From JACRCT01 sp049841135 (GTDB taxonomy: Bacteria; Myxococcota; Myxococcia; Myxococcales; UBA5297): a stretch of 64,000 bases of DNA. Made by a program: the position numbers and the translations under genes. Under the pieces are notes generated by a model. The model made no database searches. It worked only from the letters and a program-made list of their open reading frames with translations, and was not told where the DNA came from. Shown piece by piece: positions 8,039 through 16,059 of this stretch (its first letter is position 1; each line of letters starts with the position of its first letter). The stretch is taken from NCBI GenBank assembly GCA_049841135.1, contig JASGHK010000001.1:62001-126000 (forward strand), written 5' to 3'.

Positions 8039-9094
8039 ATGCGCAAGACGATGCTCGGACTGGCGGCGCTTGTGGCGGTTGGGCTGACGGCGACCGCGGC
8101 GCGCGCTGACGGCATGGTGCCGCCGGTGATGGTCGGCCCGGTGGTCATCACCGGTTCCGAAGCCGAGAAGATGATCAACGAGCTGTCGCACCACCGCCAC
8201 GCTCACTACCGCGCGGGCCGCTCGCTGGACTTCCTCTACCAGTCGCCCGTGCAGCCGGCGCTGACCCCTGGCATCCCGCCGGTGTACGTCAACAACGTCC
8301 TCATCGTCGGGCACGAGGCGGAGGAGATGATCGACCGCCTCTCCCACCTCCGTCACCACGGCCACTGGCGCGCCGGCATGCCGCTCGACTGGCTCGGCAT
8401 CGCCAACGCCATGCCCATGCCGGTGCCCGTCCAGATGCCCGCCCCGGTGATGGTCCCGGTCGCTCCGATGCCGATGGCTGCGCCGATGCCGCCGCCCCCG
8501 ATGCCCCCGATGCCGATGGTGGTCACCCCGGCGCCGGTCGTCGTCATCAACAACCCGCCCGCCAAGAAGGATGATGAGCCCAAGCTCGGCCGCGTCATCG
8601 TCGGCATCAACGGTGGTGGTGACCTCAAGGAAGTCGCCGCGGGAGCCAGCCTGACCGTCGAGGGCAAGCGCTGGGGCTTCAACCTCAACTACGGCATGAC
8701 CGTCTTCGACGCCGACCAGGACACCCGCAAGATCGAGCTCAAGATGCTCGACGCCCACCTGGTCTTCGCCCCCATCGTCGGCCAGCGCGGCCGGGTTCGC
8801 ATCGAGGTCGGCGCGAACGGCGGCTACGCCTGCGGCGCCTGGATCGTGGCTCCCGAGGTCGGCCTGTCCGGCGACGTGCGCATCCTCGGCCCCATCGGCC
8901 TGAGCGGGTTCGTCCGCGGCAGCATCTGGCCCTACAAGCGCATCGACGCCTTCGCCGGCCTGATGGCGCAGCTCTCCATCCTGCGCATCGAGCTCGGCTG
9001 GCGCGAGATGCGGCTCGACGTCGACTTCGACAACGGCTCGCACGTCGGCGACCGCTGGGGCGGCCCGAACCTCGGCCTCTCGATGGTCTTCTAG
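8039..9094 (+). CDS. Secreted/outer-membrane protein with duplicated N-terminal motif
   Basis: A 351-residue exported protein of unknown family. ATG at 8039 follows GAGGAGG. The signal peptide ends near 'ATAARADG'. Residues about 33-70 and 80-118 are two copies of one motif: V-x-I-x-G-x-E-A-E-x-M-I-x-x-L-S-H-x-R-H followed by R-A-G-x-x-L-D-W/F-L. A Pro/Met-rich linker (many 'PMP' and 'PVM' steps) leads to a C-terminal half of alternating strands ('LGRVIVGINGGGDL' through 'NLGLSMVF') ending in Phe, which suggests a small outer-membrane beta-barrel. The conserved His residues in the repeats could bind a metal. A structured leader precedes it and a strong terminator follows, so it is probably monocistronic. 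Confidence 0.65.
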   Translation: MRKTMLGLAALVAVGLTATAARADGMVPPVMVGPVVITGSEAEKMINELSHHRHAHYRAGRSLDFLYQSPVQPALTPGIPPVYVNNVLIVGHEAEEMIDRLSHLRHHGHWRAGMPLDWLGIANAMPMPVPVQMPAPVMVPVAPMPMAAPMPPPPMPPMPMVVTPAPVVVINNPPAKKDDEPKLGRVIVGINGGGDLKEVAAGASLTVEGKRWGFNLNYGMTVFDADQDTRKIELKMLDAHLVFAPIVGQRGRVRIEVGANGGYACGAWIVAPEVGLSGDVRILGPIGLSGFVRGSIWPYKRIDAFAGLMAQLSILRIELGWREMRLDVDFDNGSHVGDRWGGPNLGLSMVF

Positions 9095-9169
9095 AAGCTC
9101 AGCCGGAAGGTTCCTCTGGCAGGAAGGCCGTGAGTTCCTCTATCGGCCCAAACTCACGGTCCGCAGCAG

Positions 9170-9209
9170 GTGCACCGCGCTCGACGGACGAGCGCGGTGC
9201 ACTGTTTTT
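9170..9209 (+). terminator. Rho-independent terminator
   Basis: GTGCACCGCGCTCG (9170-9183) and its exact complement (9189-9202) form a 14-bp stem with the 5-base loop ACGGA, followed by TGTTTTT. It lies 75 bases after the stop of the exported protein gene on the plus strand. It also separates that gene from the convergent tupC gene, whose stop is at 9221; on the minus strand it lacks a trailing U-run. Confidence 0.9.
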
Positions 9210-9220
9210 GGGTCGGTGCC

Positions 9221-10309
9221 TCAGCCCTGCAGCAGGTGGACGGCGTTCGACTTGAAGAGCGCGATGCAGTGCTTGCCAGGCGTGAGCGCCAGGTCCTCGA
9301 CGGCCGCCCGGGTCAGCAGCGCCACCATCGGGAACGGCCCGGCGAGTCGCACGTAGAGGCCCGCCGGCGCGGGGGCGATCGCCGAGACGGTGCAGGGCAC
9401 GCAGTTGCGCGCCGACAGGTGCCCGAGCTCGCCGGTCGCCAGCAGCACGTCCTGGGCGCGGATGCAGGCCGTCGCCGAGTCGCCTTGGACGGGGGCGGGC
9501 GGGCAGGTCAAGGACACTCCCGAGGCGTCGAGCCGGAAGCCCTCCGCGCCCCGCTCGAGGATGCGTACCGAGACCAGGTTCTCGACCCCGATGAAGCGAG
9601 CCACGGCCTCGTCGGCCGGAGCGCGGAAGACGGCGTCGGTGGCGCCCGTCTGCACCAGCTTCCCATCCAGGATGACGCCCAGATGGTCCGACAGGGCCAG
9701 CGCCTCGGTCCGGTCGTGCGTCACCGCGATGCAGGTCGTGCCGGTCGAGTGGATGGCCTGCTTGAGCTCGATGGTCAGGGCCTCGCGCGAGGGCGGATCC
9801 AGCGCCGCGAACGGCTCGTCGAGCAGCAGAGCTTCCGGCTGGGAGGCGAAGCCGCGCGCCAGCGCCACCCGCCGCGCCTCGCCACCGGAGAGCCGGCGCG
9901 CCCGTCGATCCGCCAGGTGCTCGGCTCCGAAGAGCGCCAGCGCCGACCGCGCGGCCGCGCACCGGGTTTCCGCCGCGATTCCGCGCAGTTTGAGCGGCAG
10001 GGCCACGTTCTCGAGCACCGTGTCGTCCAGGAGGAGCGTCTCCTGGAAGACCGTCACGACCCGCCGGCGGAGCGCGAGCGAAGGCTTGGCAGCCACGGCC
10101 TGTCCGAACAGCTTGAGGCTCCCCGCCGAGACGGCCTCGAGCAGTCCAACGGCGCGCAGCAGCGAGGTCTTGCCGGCGCCGTTGGGCCCGACCAGCACCC
10201 AGGTCTCGCCGCGAGTGACCTCGAGCGTCCCGAGCTCGAGTACGACCCGACCGCCCCGCTGGATGCGCAGGTCGCGAGCCTCGACGAGCAGGGGCGCGCG
10301 CTCGGTCAA
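9221..10309 (-). CDS. tupC: Tungstate-type ABC transporter, ATP-binding subunit
   Basis: A 362-residue ABC ATPase with Walker A 'GPNGAGKTS' (about residue 39), signature 'LSGGEARR', Walker B 'EALLLDEPFAALDPP' and H-loop 'AVTHDRTEA'. The C-terminal ~110 residues form a TOBE-like domain, as in molybdate/tungstate and sulfate importers. Substrate is inferred from the TupA-like binding protein two genes upstream. The start is TTG, overlapping the tupB stop (TTGA), so translation is coupled. It would energise oxyanion uptake across the inner membrane. Tungsten or molybdenum would supply pterin-dependent oxidoreductases, which fits an anaerobic lifestyle. Confidence 0.85.
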   Translation of the reverse strand: MTERAPLLVEARDLRIQRGGRVVLELGTLEVTRGETWVLVGPNGAGKTSLLRAVGLLEAVSAGSLKLFGQAVAAKPSLALRRRVVTVFQETLLLDDTVLENVALPLKLRGIAAETRCAAARSALALFGAEHLADRRARRLSGGEARRVALARGFASQPEALLLDEPFAALDPPSREALTIELKQAIHSTGTTCIAVTHDRTEALALSDHLGVILDGKLVQTGATDAVFRAPADEAVARFIGVENLVSVRILERGAEGFRLDASGVSLTCPPAPVQGDSATACIRAQDVLLATGELGHLSARNCVPCTVSAIAPAPAGLYVRLAGPFPMVALLTRAAVEDLALTPGKHCIALFKSNAVHLLQG

Positions 10310-10968
10310 GTCGCCCGCCGCTGCTGGACCCAGGTGAGCGTGCCGTTGACCAGCAGGGACAGCACCAGGAGCACCATGCCGAGCAAGAGCGCCATCGCGA
10401 ACTGGCCTTGGCGGACCTCCAGCACCATCGCCGTGGTGAGCACGCGCGTCTCACCGCGGATGTTGCCGCCGACCATCATCGCCGCGCCCACCTCGGAGAG
10501 GAGCCGGCCGGCGGCTGCCATCGCGGTGGCGAGCAGTGGCAACCGGGCTTCCTTCAGCAGCAGCCACGCCAGTTGTAGCCGTGAGGTCCCCAGCGCACGG
10601 AGCTGATCGGGCAGCTGGTCGCCGAGCTGCTGGATCCCCGCGGCGGTGAGCGAGACGACGATGGGGATCGCGATCAGCGCCTGCGCGACGACCATCGCTC
10701 CCGGCGTGTACATCAGCTCCAGGAAACCGAGCGGGCCGGAGCGCCACAAGAGCAGCGCGACGACGAGCCCGGCCAGCACGGGGGGAAGCCCCATTCCTGC
10801 GCTCGCCGTGCCCAAAAGGATCCGGCGGCCAGGAAAGCGGGCGAGGGCGAGCCAGAGGCCCACGGGAACGCCGATCGCCAGACCGACGAGCAGGCCCGAC
10901 GCGCCCACCCGCAGGGTCAGCAGGAGGATGCTGGCAATCTCGGGCAGGTCGGCGTCGGCGAAGCTCAC
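10306..10968 (-). CDS. tupB: Tungstate-type ABC transporter, permease
   Basis: A 220-residue membrane protein with about six helices of the binding-protein-dependent permease family. Residues about 120-160 contain 'LPDQLRALGTSRLQLAWLLLKEARLPLLA', the EAA-type cytoplasmic loop that contacts the ATPase, and 'GRLLSEVGAAMMVGGNIRGETR' follows, typical of TupB/WtpB-like permeases. It starts with GTG overlapping the tupA stop (GTGA, 10965-10968) and ends overlapping tupC, so all three are translationally coupled in the order A-B-C. Confidence 0.88.
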   Translation of the reverse strand: MSFADADLPEIASILLLTLRVGASGLLVGLAIGVPVGLWLALARFPGRRILLGTASAGMGLPPVLAGLVVALLLWRSGPLGFLELMYTPGAMVVAQALIAIPIVVSLTAAGIQQLGDQLPDQLRALGTSRLQLAWLLLKEARLPLLATAMAAAGRLLSEVGAAMMVGGNIRGETRVLTTAMVLEVRQGQFAMALLLGMVLLVLSLLVNGTLTWVQQRRAT

Positions 10969-11813
10969 GGCTTGGCGGCGTCCGGCACGAACAGCGCCTG
11001 GCCGAACTTCTCCTTGCCGAACTCGCCCACGAACTTCTGGACCTCAGGGGAGACCAGGAACAGCGCGAACCGGTGCGCGCCCTCGGCGTTGACCTTCGGG
11101 AACTTGGCCGGGTCGACCTCGATGACGTGGTACGGGTTGAAGAGCACCGTGTCGCCTTCGACCATCGGCTCGAGCTGCAGCGTCGCCTGGGCGAAGAGCC
11201 ACGAGCCGCGGTCGGTCAGCGTGTAGGCCTGCTTCTCGCTCGCGATGCGCAGCGTCTCCGCCTGGCCCTGGCCGGTGGAGAGGACGTTCGGCCACTTCTC
11301 GACGCCGGCCTTGGACAGCAGGTCCTGCTCCTTCTTGTGCGTGCCCGACTTGTCGCCGCGCGAGGCGAAGGTGGCCTCGGGGGCGCCGGCGATCTTCTTG
11401 AACGCCTCGACTGCCGACTTGCCGCCCTTGATGCCCGCCGGGTCGGCCTTGGGCCCGATGATCAGGAAGTCGTTGTGCCACAGGGCCTTGCGCTCCTTGC
11501 CGAAGCCCTTCTTCACGAACTCCTCCTCGGCCTTGGGCGCGTGGACCACCAGCACGTCCGCGTCGCCGCGCTCGCCCATCGCCAGCGCCTCGCCGGTGCC
11601 GACGGCGATGGGCTTGACCGGCGCGCCGCCTTGCTCAGCCCACTTCTTGAGCAGGGCGTCGAGCATGCCCGTGTCCTGGAAGGAGGTGGTGGTCGCCAGG
11701 ACGATGGCCTTCTGGTCTGACGGCTTGGTCTTGCCCGCGGGGGCGGGCGCAGCGGCAGGGGCGGGCGCCGCAGACAAGGCGAGGCTGGCCAAGAGGACCA
11801 CGAGAGAAGTCAT
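10965..11813 (-). CDS. tupA: Tungstate-type ABC transporter, substrate-binding protein
   Basis: A 282-residue periplasmic binding protein. It starts at ATG 11811-11813 after CAGGAGCC, with a signal peptide and Ala/Pro linker. The mature part opens with 'IVLATTTSFQDTGMLDALL'; the TTTS(x)nDTG motif is the oxyanion-binding signature of TupA. 'DVLVVHAPKAEEEFVKKG' and 'FASRGDKSGTHKKE' are further family landmarks. The TTTS motif is the reason for preferring tungstate over molybdate (ModA differs here), though both may bind. First gene of tupABC; the 157-base divergent gap to the cytochrome gene should hold its promoter, but no Mo/W riboswitch was recognised there. Confidence 0.9.
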   Translation of the reverse strand: MTSLVVLLASLALSAAPAPAAAPAPAGKTKPSDQKAIVLATTTSFQDTGMLDALLKKWAEQGGAPVKPIAVGTGEALAMGERGDADVLVVHAPKAEEEFVKKGFGKERKALWHNDFLIIGPKADPAGIKGGKSAVEAFKKIAGAPEATFASRGDKSGTHKKEQDLLSKAGVEKWPNVLSTGQGQAETLRIASEKQAYTLTDRGSWLFAQATLQLEPMVEGDTVLFNPYHVIEVDPAKFPKVNAEGAHRFALFLVSPEVQKFVGEFGKEKFGQALFVPDAAKP

Positions 11814-11970
11814 CGTTAGGCTCCTGAATAGGTCAGAGTTCGTTGGAATTTGTCGGGTCTCGTCCGGCTGAAGGGCGTGGGGCCATTGATAGGCAAGGCC
11901 GGCCCCGAAGTCCACCGCCGTGCGTCGTCCTTGCCCGCCTGCGCTCGGATGTGCTACCGCCAGAGGCCTC

Positions 11971-12507
11971 ATGCGCACCCGCAACTGCCCGTTGGCGCTG
12001 TCCTTTCTCGCTGTCGCCCTCGTCCTCCCGGCTGCTGCTCGGGCCGCCGACCCCATCGGCCCCGAGAACTGCAAGACCTGCCACCCCGCGGCCTACGAGG
12101 CGTGGAAGGACTCGCAGCACTCCAAGGGCTCCTCTTCGCTCTCGGCCAAGCAGCAGAAGGACGCGCGCTGCCTGTCCTGCCACTCGCCCGACCAGGCCAA
12201 GGGCGTCCCCGACGTCAGCTGCGAGACCTGCCACGGCGGCGGCCAGTTCTACTCGCCGCGCTACGTGATGAAGGACCAGGAGCTCTCGCGGGCGGTGGGC
12301 CTGCTCGCCCCCTCCGAGAAGATGTGCCTGAAGTGCCACGACGCGAACGCGCCGTCCCTCGCGCCCTTCAAGTTCGAGGAGAAGCTCAAGCTCATCGACC
12401 ACTGGTCCGCCGCGCGCGCCGCCCGCAAGGAGAAGGCCGCCGCCGCGAGCGACAAGGCCAAGGCCGACAAGCCCAAGGACAAGCCGAAGGGAAAGTCCTC
12501 GCCTTGA
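11971..12507 (+). CDS. Tetraheme c-type cytochrome (cytochrome c554-like)
   Basis: A 178-residue exported cytochrome with four CxxCH heme sites: CKTCH, CLSCH, CETCH and CLKCH. The signal peptide starts at ATG 11971 and ends near 'AARAADP'. Short motifs such as 'YEAWKDSQHSKG' after the first heme supply a likely distal His, as in cytochrome c554/multiheme nitrite-reductase-like proteins. The C-terminal ~35 residues are a Lys/Ala/Asp-rich tail. Its stop overlaps the TTG start of the resB gene, so it is coupled to a cytochrome-maturation factor. It should act as a periplasmic or membrane-associated electron carrier. Confidence 0.85.
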   Translation: MRTRNCPLALSFLAVALVLPAAARAADPIGPENCKTCHPAAYEAWKDSQHSKGSSSLSAKQQKDARCLSCHSPDQAKGVPDVSCETCHGGGQFYSPRYVMKDQELSRAVGLLAPSEKMCLKCHDANAPSLAPFKFEEKLKLIDHWSAARAARKEKAAAASDKAKADKPKDKPKGKSSP

Positions 12508-13901
12508 CGTCGGCCGCGCCCGTCCGGCCGCGGAAGGACGACGACTGGATCGAGGCGATCTGGGCCTCCTTCGTTTCGCTGAGAATGACGCTGTACCTGC
12601 TCGTGGCCCTGGCCGCCGCGAGCGCGCTGGGCACTTTCCTCAGTCCCGTCACCCGGCCCGAAGAGCTCCAGGCCAGGTTGGGCGATGGGGCCCTGGCGCT
12701 CGTGGGCCGATTCTTCGAGCTGGGCGACCTGTTCCACTCCTGGTGGTTCACGGTCCTGCTCTGGGGCCTCGCCTTCAATCTCATCGCCTGCACCGTGGAG
12801 CGGCTGCCGAAGGTCTGGCGGCTGGCGCTCAAGGGCGAGCGGCGGCTGACCGAGGCCGTCCTGCGGGAGCGCCGGCACGTCTCGCGCTTCGCTCTTTCGC
12901 CGGCAGGCAAGCCCAACGCGAGCGCGATCGAGGTGGTCGCGCAGGCCATGCGCAAGCAGGGCTATCTGCCCGGTGCGGTGGAGCGCGATGGCGACACCGT
13001 CTACCTCTTCGCCGAGCGGGGACGCCTGTCGCGGTTCGGCGCCCACGTCACCCACCTGGCGCTGCTCGTCATCCTCTTCGGCGGCATCGTCGGCAGGCTC
13101 GGGGGCGCCCAGGGGCTGGCCGAGATCCGGGAGAGCGGCGAAGGGTTCGGCTCGGTCCCGGTGATCGGGACCGACGGGAGGGGCTCCCCGCGCAAGCTGG
13201 GCTTCTGGGTGCAGGCCACCGACTTCCGCCTGCTCTCGTTCGCCGACGGCTCGCCCCGCCAGTACGAGACCGACCTGGAGGTCTGGGGCGCGGAGGGCGA
13301 CGAGCTGGCGCTGCGCAAGACCATCAGCATCAACCACCCCATGCACTTCGGCGGCTGGACCTTCTACCAGGCGTCCTACCGCGTCGCCTCCGAGGCGCGG
13401 AAGGCGCGGATCGAGATCACCGACCGGGCGACCGGCAAGCGGAGGCAGGAGACGCTGCTCGTCGACGACGCGGTCACGATGGCGGACGGCGCGCGGCTGG
13501 GGCTCGTCGGGGGCGAGGACGACCATGCGGGCGCAGGACCCGCGGTGCACCTGGCACGCGAGCAGGACGGCGTGGTCACCGACTTCTGGGTCTTCCAGGC
13601 CTTCCCCGGCTTCGACGCCGCCAACCGCGACGACCGCTGGTCGGTCGACTTGGTGGGCTTCGAGCCCGTCTACCTCACCGGCATCCAGGTCGTCCGCGAC
13701 CCCGGCGCGGACATCGTCTTCTTCGGCTGCCTGCTGCTCGCCCTCGGGCTGGCCCAGTCCTTCTACAGCGCCCACCGCCGCATCTGGGCCCGCGTCGACG
13801 CCCAGGAGGTGGTGCTGGCCGGCAGCTCGCACCGCGGCCCCCAGCAGTTCGCCCGCGAGTTCGCCCAGCTCTCGCAGGCGGTCGGCCGCGGCCTCTCCTG
13901 A
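12504..13901 (+). CDS. resB: ResB-like cytochrome c biogenesis protein
   Basis: A 465-residue ResB/Ccs1 family protein of System II cytochrome c maturation. It has 'IWASFVSLRMTLYLLVALAAASALGT' (TM1), a second TM near residue 75 ending 'LIACTVERL', a third at 'HVTHLALLVILFGGIVG', a large periplasmic domain with 'SINHPMHFGGWTFYQASY' (the conserved ResB motif) and a last TM near residue 405. ResB works with ResC/CcsA to deliver heme to apocytochromes. No resC is visible here. The start codon is TTG within TTGA overlapping the cytochrome stop; the link to the tetraheme cytochrome suggests a dedicated maturation pair. Confidence 0.88.
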   Translation: MTSAAPVRPRKDDDWIEAIWASFVSLRMTLYLLVALAAASALGTFLSPVTRPEELQARLGDGALALVGRFFELGDLFHSWWFTVLLWGLAFNLIACTVERLPKVWRLALKGERRLTEAVLRERRHVSRFALSPAGKPNASAIEVVAQAMRKQGYLPGAVERDGDTVYLFAERGRLSRFGAHVTHLALLVILFGGIVGRLGGAQGLAEIRESGEGFGSVPVIGTDGRGSPRKLGFWVQATDFRLLSFADGSPRQYETDLEVWGAEGDELALRKTISINHPMHFGGWTFYQASYRVASEARKARIEITDRATGKRRQETLLVDDAVTMADGARLGLVGGEDDHAGAGPAVHLAREQDGVVTDFWVFQAFPGFDAANRDDRWSVDLVGFEPVYLTGIQVVRDPGADIVFFGCLLLALGLAQSFYSAHRRIWARVDAQEVVLAGSSHRGPQQFAREFAQLSQAVGRGLS

Positions 13902-13984
13902 GCGTCTCGCGGCGAGCCGGCGAGGCCCGAGCCGAGGCGAAGTGGATAGCTTCGGGGTCGGGAATCCGGAGGGGGAGCCACACC

Positions 13985-14524
13985 ATGAAGAAGTTCGCCG
14001 AACAGAACCTCGACCAGGCGTTGGACCTGCTCAACGAGCGCCTTGTCTTCGAGCGCTCGGGGGTCGCCTTCTACGACAAGATCGTCGAGGTCATGACCGC
14101 GTCCAAGGACGCAGGCATCCAGCAGATGCTCCCGCAGATGAAGGAGCACCGCGACCAGGAAAAGGAGCACGAGGAGTGGCTGGAGTCGCAGATCCGCTCG
14201 CTGGGCGGCGACGCCCACGCCGAGACCGATCACTCCAAGCTGGTCGCGATCGAGTCCGAGGGCATCAAGGAGGTCATCGACGGCGACTTCGCGCTGCCGC
14301 ACCTCTTCCACGCGCTCCTGCAGGCGGAGCTCTCGGACAACGCCGGCTGGCAGCTGCTGCTCGAGCTGGCCGACGAGGCGGGCGACGACGAAGCTCGCGA
14401 GGCCTTCAGGACGCGGCTGCACCACGAGGACGAGCACCTGCGGATGATGCGCGAGGCGGTCTCGACCTTCGCCCGCCGCGAGGTGCTGGGCGAACAGGCG
14501 GTGCAGATGCCCACCGGCCCCTGA
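13985..14524 (+). CDS. Ferritin-like domain protein
   Basis: A 179-residue mostly helical protein. Glu and His residues are spaced as in ferritin-like four-helix bundles: 'NERLVFERSGVAFYDKI', 'MKEHRDQEKEHEEWLE', 'FHALLQAELSDNAGWQ' and 'RLHHEDEHLRMMRE', giving the E...ExxH pairs that bind a di-iron centre. It starts at ATG 13985 with GGAGGGGG upstream. Similar proteins in bacteria protect against oxidative stress or store iron, but the substrate is not evident. It lies 83 bases after resB and may be separately transcribed. Confidence 0.75.
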   Translation: MKKFAEQNLDQALDLLNERLVFERSGVAFYDKIVEVMTASKDAGIQQMLPQMKEHRDQEKEHEEWLESQIRSLGGDAHAETDHSKLVAIESEGIKEVIDGDFALPHLFHALLQAELSDNAGWQLLLELADEAGDDEAREAFRTRLHHEDEHLRMMREAVSTFARREVLGEQAVQMPTGP

Positions 14525-14597
14525 CGCCAAACCAGCGGGTGCCCGCGCGTGGGCGCGGCCTGTGGCGTGGCCACCTTTAGGGGTCCGGAGGTGGGCC

Positions 14598-15023
14598 ATG
14601 CCATACGACGAGCTCTGTGAAGGAATGACGGTCTTCGGGGCGGACGGCAGCAGACTGGGCACGCTCGTGGAGAAGCGGCCGGACTGCTTCGTCATCGAGA
14701 AGGGCTTGGTCTTCAAGAAGGACTTCTTCTGCGACTACTCGCTCGTCGGCGACGTCGTGGGTGACGGGGTCCGCCTGAAGATGAGCGGGGATGCGCTCAG
14801 GGAGCAGCCGCCTTCGGAGAGAGCAAGGGAGCTCACCCCGACGCGCATCCTGCCGGCCGAGGAGGAGCTCGAGGCCACTGGGCGTGCGGTGACGAATCGG
14901 TCCGGGGTGCGCGAGGAGCTCCGCGCTAGCGAGCCCGGCTACAACACCAACGAGGAGCGGCGGGCCAGCGAGGAGGTGCGCAAGGAAGGCGACCTGGAGC
15001 GCCGCGAGCCGGACAAGAGCTGA
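14598..15023 (+). CDS. Hypothetical protein, DUF2171-like N-terminus
   Basis: A 141-residue protein starting at ATG 14598 with GGAGG eight bases upstream. The N-terminal ~65 residues ('GMTVFGADGSRLGTLVEK' and 'FFCDYSLVGDVVGDGVRL') resemble PRC-barrel/DUF2171-like small beta-barrels that set a conserved 'GxxVxxxDGxxxGxV' pattern. The C-terminal half is highly charged and probably disordered. There is no signal peptide. It follows the ferritin-like gene by 73 bases, and the neighbour suggests a stress-related role, but function is unknown. Confidence 0.6.
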   Translation: MPYDELCEGMTVFGADGSRLGTLVEKRPDCFVIEKGLVFKKDFFCDYSLVGDVVGDGVRLKMSGDALREQPPSERARELTPTRILPAEEELEATGRAVTNRSGVREELRASEPGYNTNEERRASEEVRKEGDLERREPDKS

Positions 15024-15036
15024 GCGACGGTCGGAA

Positions 15037-15564
15037 TCAACGCGATGCCGCGGTGACGGTGACCTGGAACATGGCCTCGGTGGTCTCGGCCGCGGCGGGG
15101 AAGACGACCGTGGTCATGATGCTGCCGGTGCAGGTCCGGAACCGGCGCCCCGCCTCGAGGGCCTGCTCGCTCGTGCCCTCTGCCACCGGGTGGAATGGCA
15201 CGTCGCCGGGCGTGGACTCCGCGACCTTGCCGTCCACGTGGATGGCCAGCGTGAGCGAGCTGTCGACGGTCGCCAGGCAGCCGTTGCAGGTCGCGTTCGC
15301 CTGGGCGAAGCAGTCGCGAAACTTCGCCTGCTGCCCCTCGACGGCCTCCTGGATCGACTTGAGAGGGAGCGGGCCCTTGGCGCGCAACGGTCGCACCTGG
15401 AGGCGTGAGGCGCTGGGGGCGGGTGCGGGTGCGGCGGCCGGAGACGCGGCCTGCTGGGGTGTGACGGGCCTCAGGGCGAAGAAGGCACCCGCAAGGGCGA
15501 GCGCTCCGATGATCAGCCCGACGACGAGGACCGGCTTGGGGGAGGAAGGTCGTTCGTTGGACAT
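15037..15564 (-). CDS. Membrane-anchored hypothetical protein
   Basis: A 175-residue protein with one N-terminal transmembrane segment ('PVLVVGLIIGALALAGAFFAL'-like) and an Ala/Pro linker, so most of it lies outside the cytoplasm. The globular part has four Cys ('FRDCF', 'ATCNGC' and 'FRTCTG') that could form disulfides. Layout resembles AgmX/TonB-type C-terminal domains found in myxobacteria, but no firm family match can be claimed. Start is ATG 15562-15564. It converges on the preceding plus-strand gene with only 13 bases between stops. Confidence 0.6.
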   Translation of the reverse strand: MSNERPSSPKPVLVVGLIIGALALAGAFFALRPVTPQQAASPAAAPAPAPSASRLQVRPLRAKGPLPLKSIQEAVEGQQAKFRDCFAQANATCNGCLATVDSSLTLAIHVDGKVAESTPGDVPFHPVAEGTSEQALEAGRRFRTCTGSIMTTVVFPAAAETTEAMFQVTVTAASR

Positions 15565-15630
15565 GCCGGGGATATAGCAAAGCCGCGCGGCGATGGCCTC
15601 AGTTGGGTGGCGATGGTCCAACCGGCGGGT

Positions 15631-15951
15631 TCAGTGCAGGGTCGCGCCCACGTAGGCGCAGATGGCCATCAGCGCGTTGGGCGGGAGCTGCGTGAAGCGG
15701 ATGCCGATGCCGTCCTCCCGGCTGTAGCAGACCTCGCCTTCGACCTCGATGGGGCCCATCGAAGGCAGGCATAGGACCAGCTTGAGGGGAGAGCGGGCGG
15801 GGGCGGCTTCCCCTTTGAAGAAGGCGCCGCCGACCGAGAGGCTGTCGCAGATACCCGAGGCGCGGCGCTCGCCGAGCGTGACGACGGCCGCTGCGTTGCA
15901 GGGGACCCGGGCGTAACGGCGCTGAGTGAAGGTCTGGGCGGGCTGGTCCAT
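15631..15951 (-). CDS. PilZ-domain protein
   Basis: A 106-residue single-domain protein. 'QRRYARVPCNAAAVV' supplies the RxxxR motif and 'CDSLSVGGAFFKG' the (D/N)xSxxG motif of c-di-GMP-binding PilZ domains, so binding of c-di-GMP is expected. Such stand-alone PilZ proteins are common in myxobacteria and relay c-di-GMP to motility, polysaccharide or transcription systems. It starts at ATG 15949-15951. The partner is unknown. Confidence 0.82.
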   Translation of the reverse strand: MDQPAQTFTQRRYARVPCNAAAVVTLGERRASGICDSLSVGGAFFKGEAAPARSPLKLVLCLPSMGPIEVEGEVCYSREDGIGIRFTQLPPNALMAICAYVGATLH

Positions 15952-16059
15952 CGGCGCCTCCTGGCGAGCGTTTCTACGACGTTCGGCGCGGCCGAAGGTT
16001 CTGTTCCTTCAGGCCCCCCGTCTTGGGACGGGTCGGGGATTCTCCGTCGAATCGAGGGG

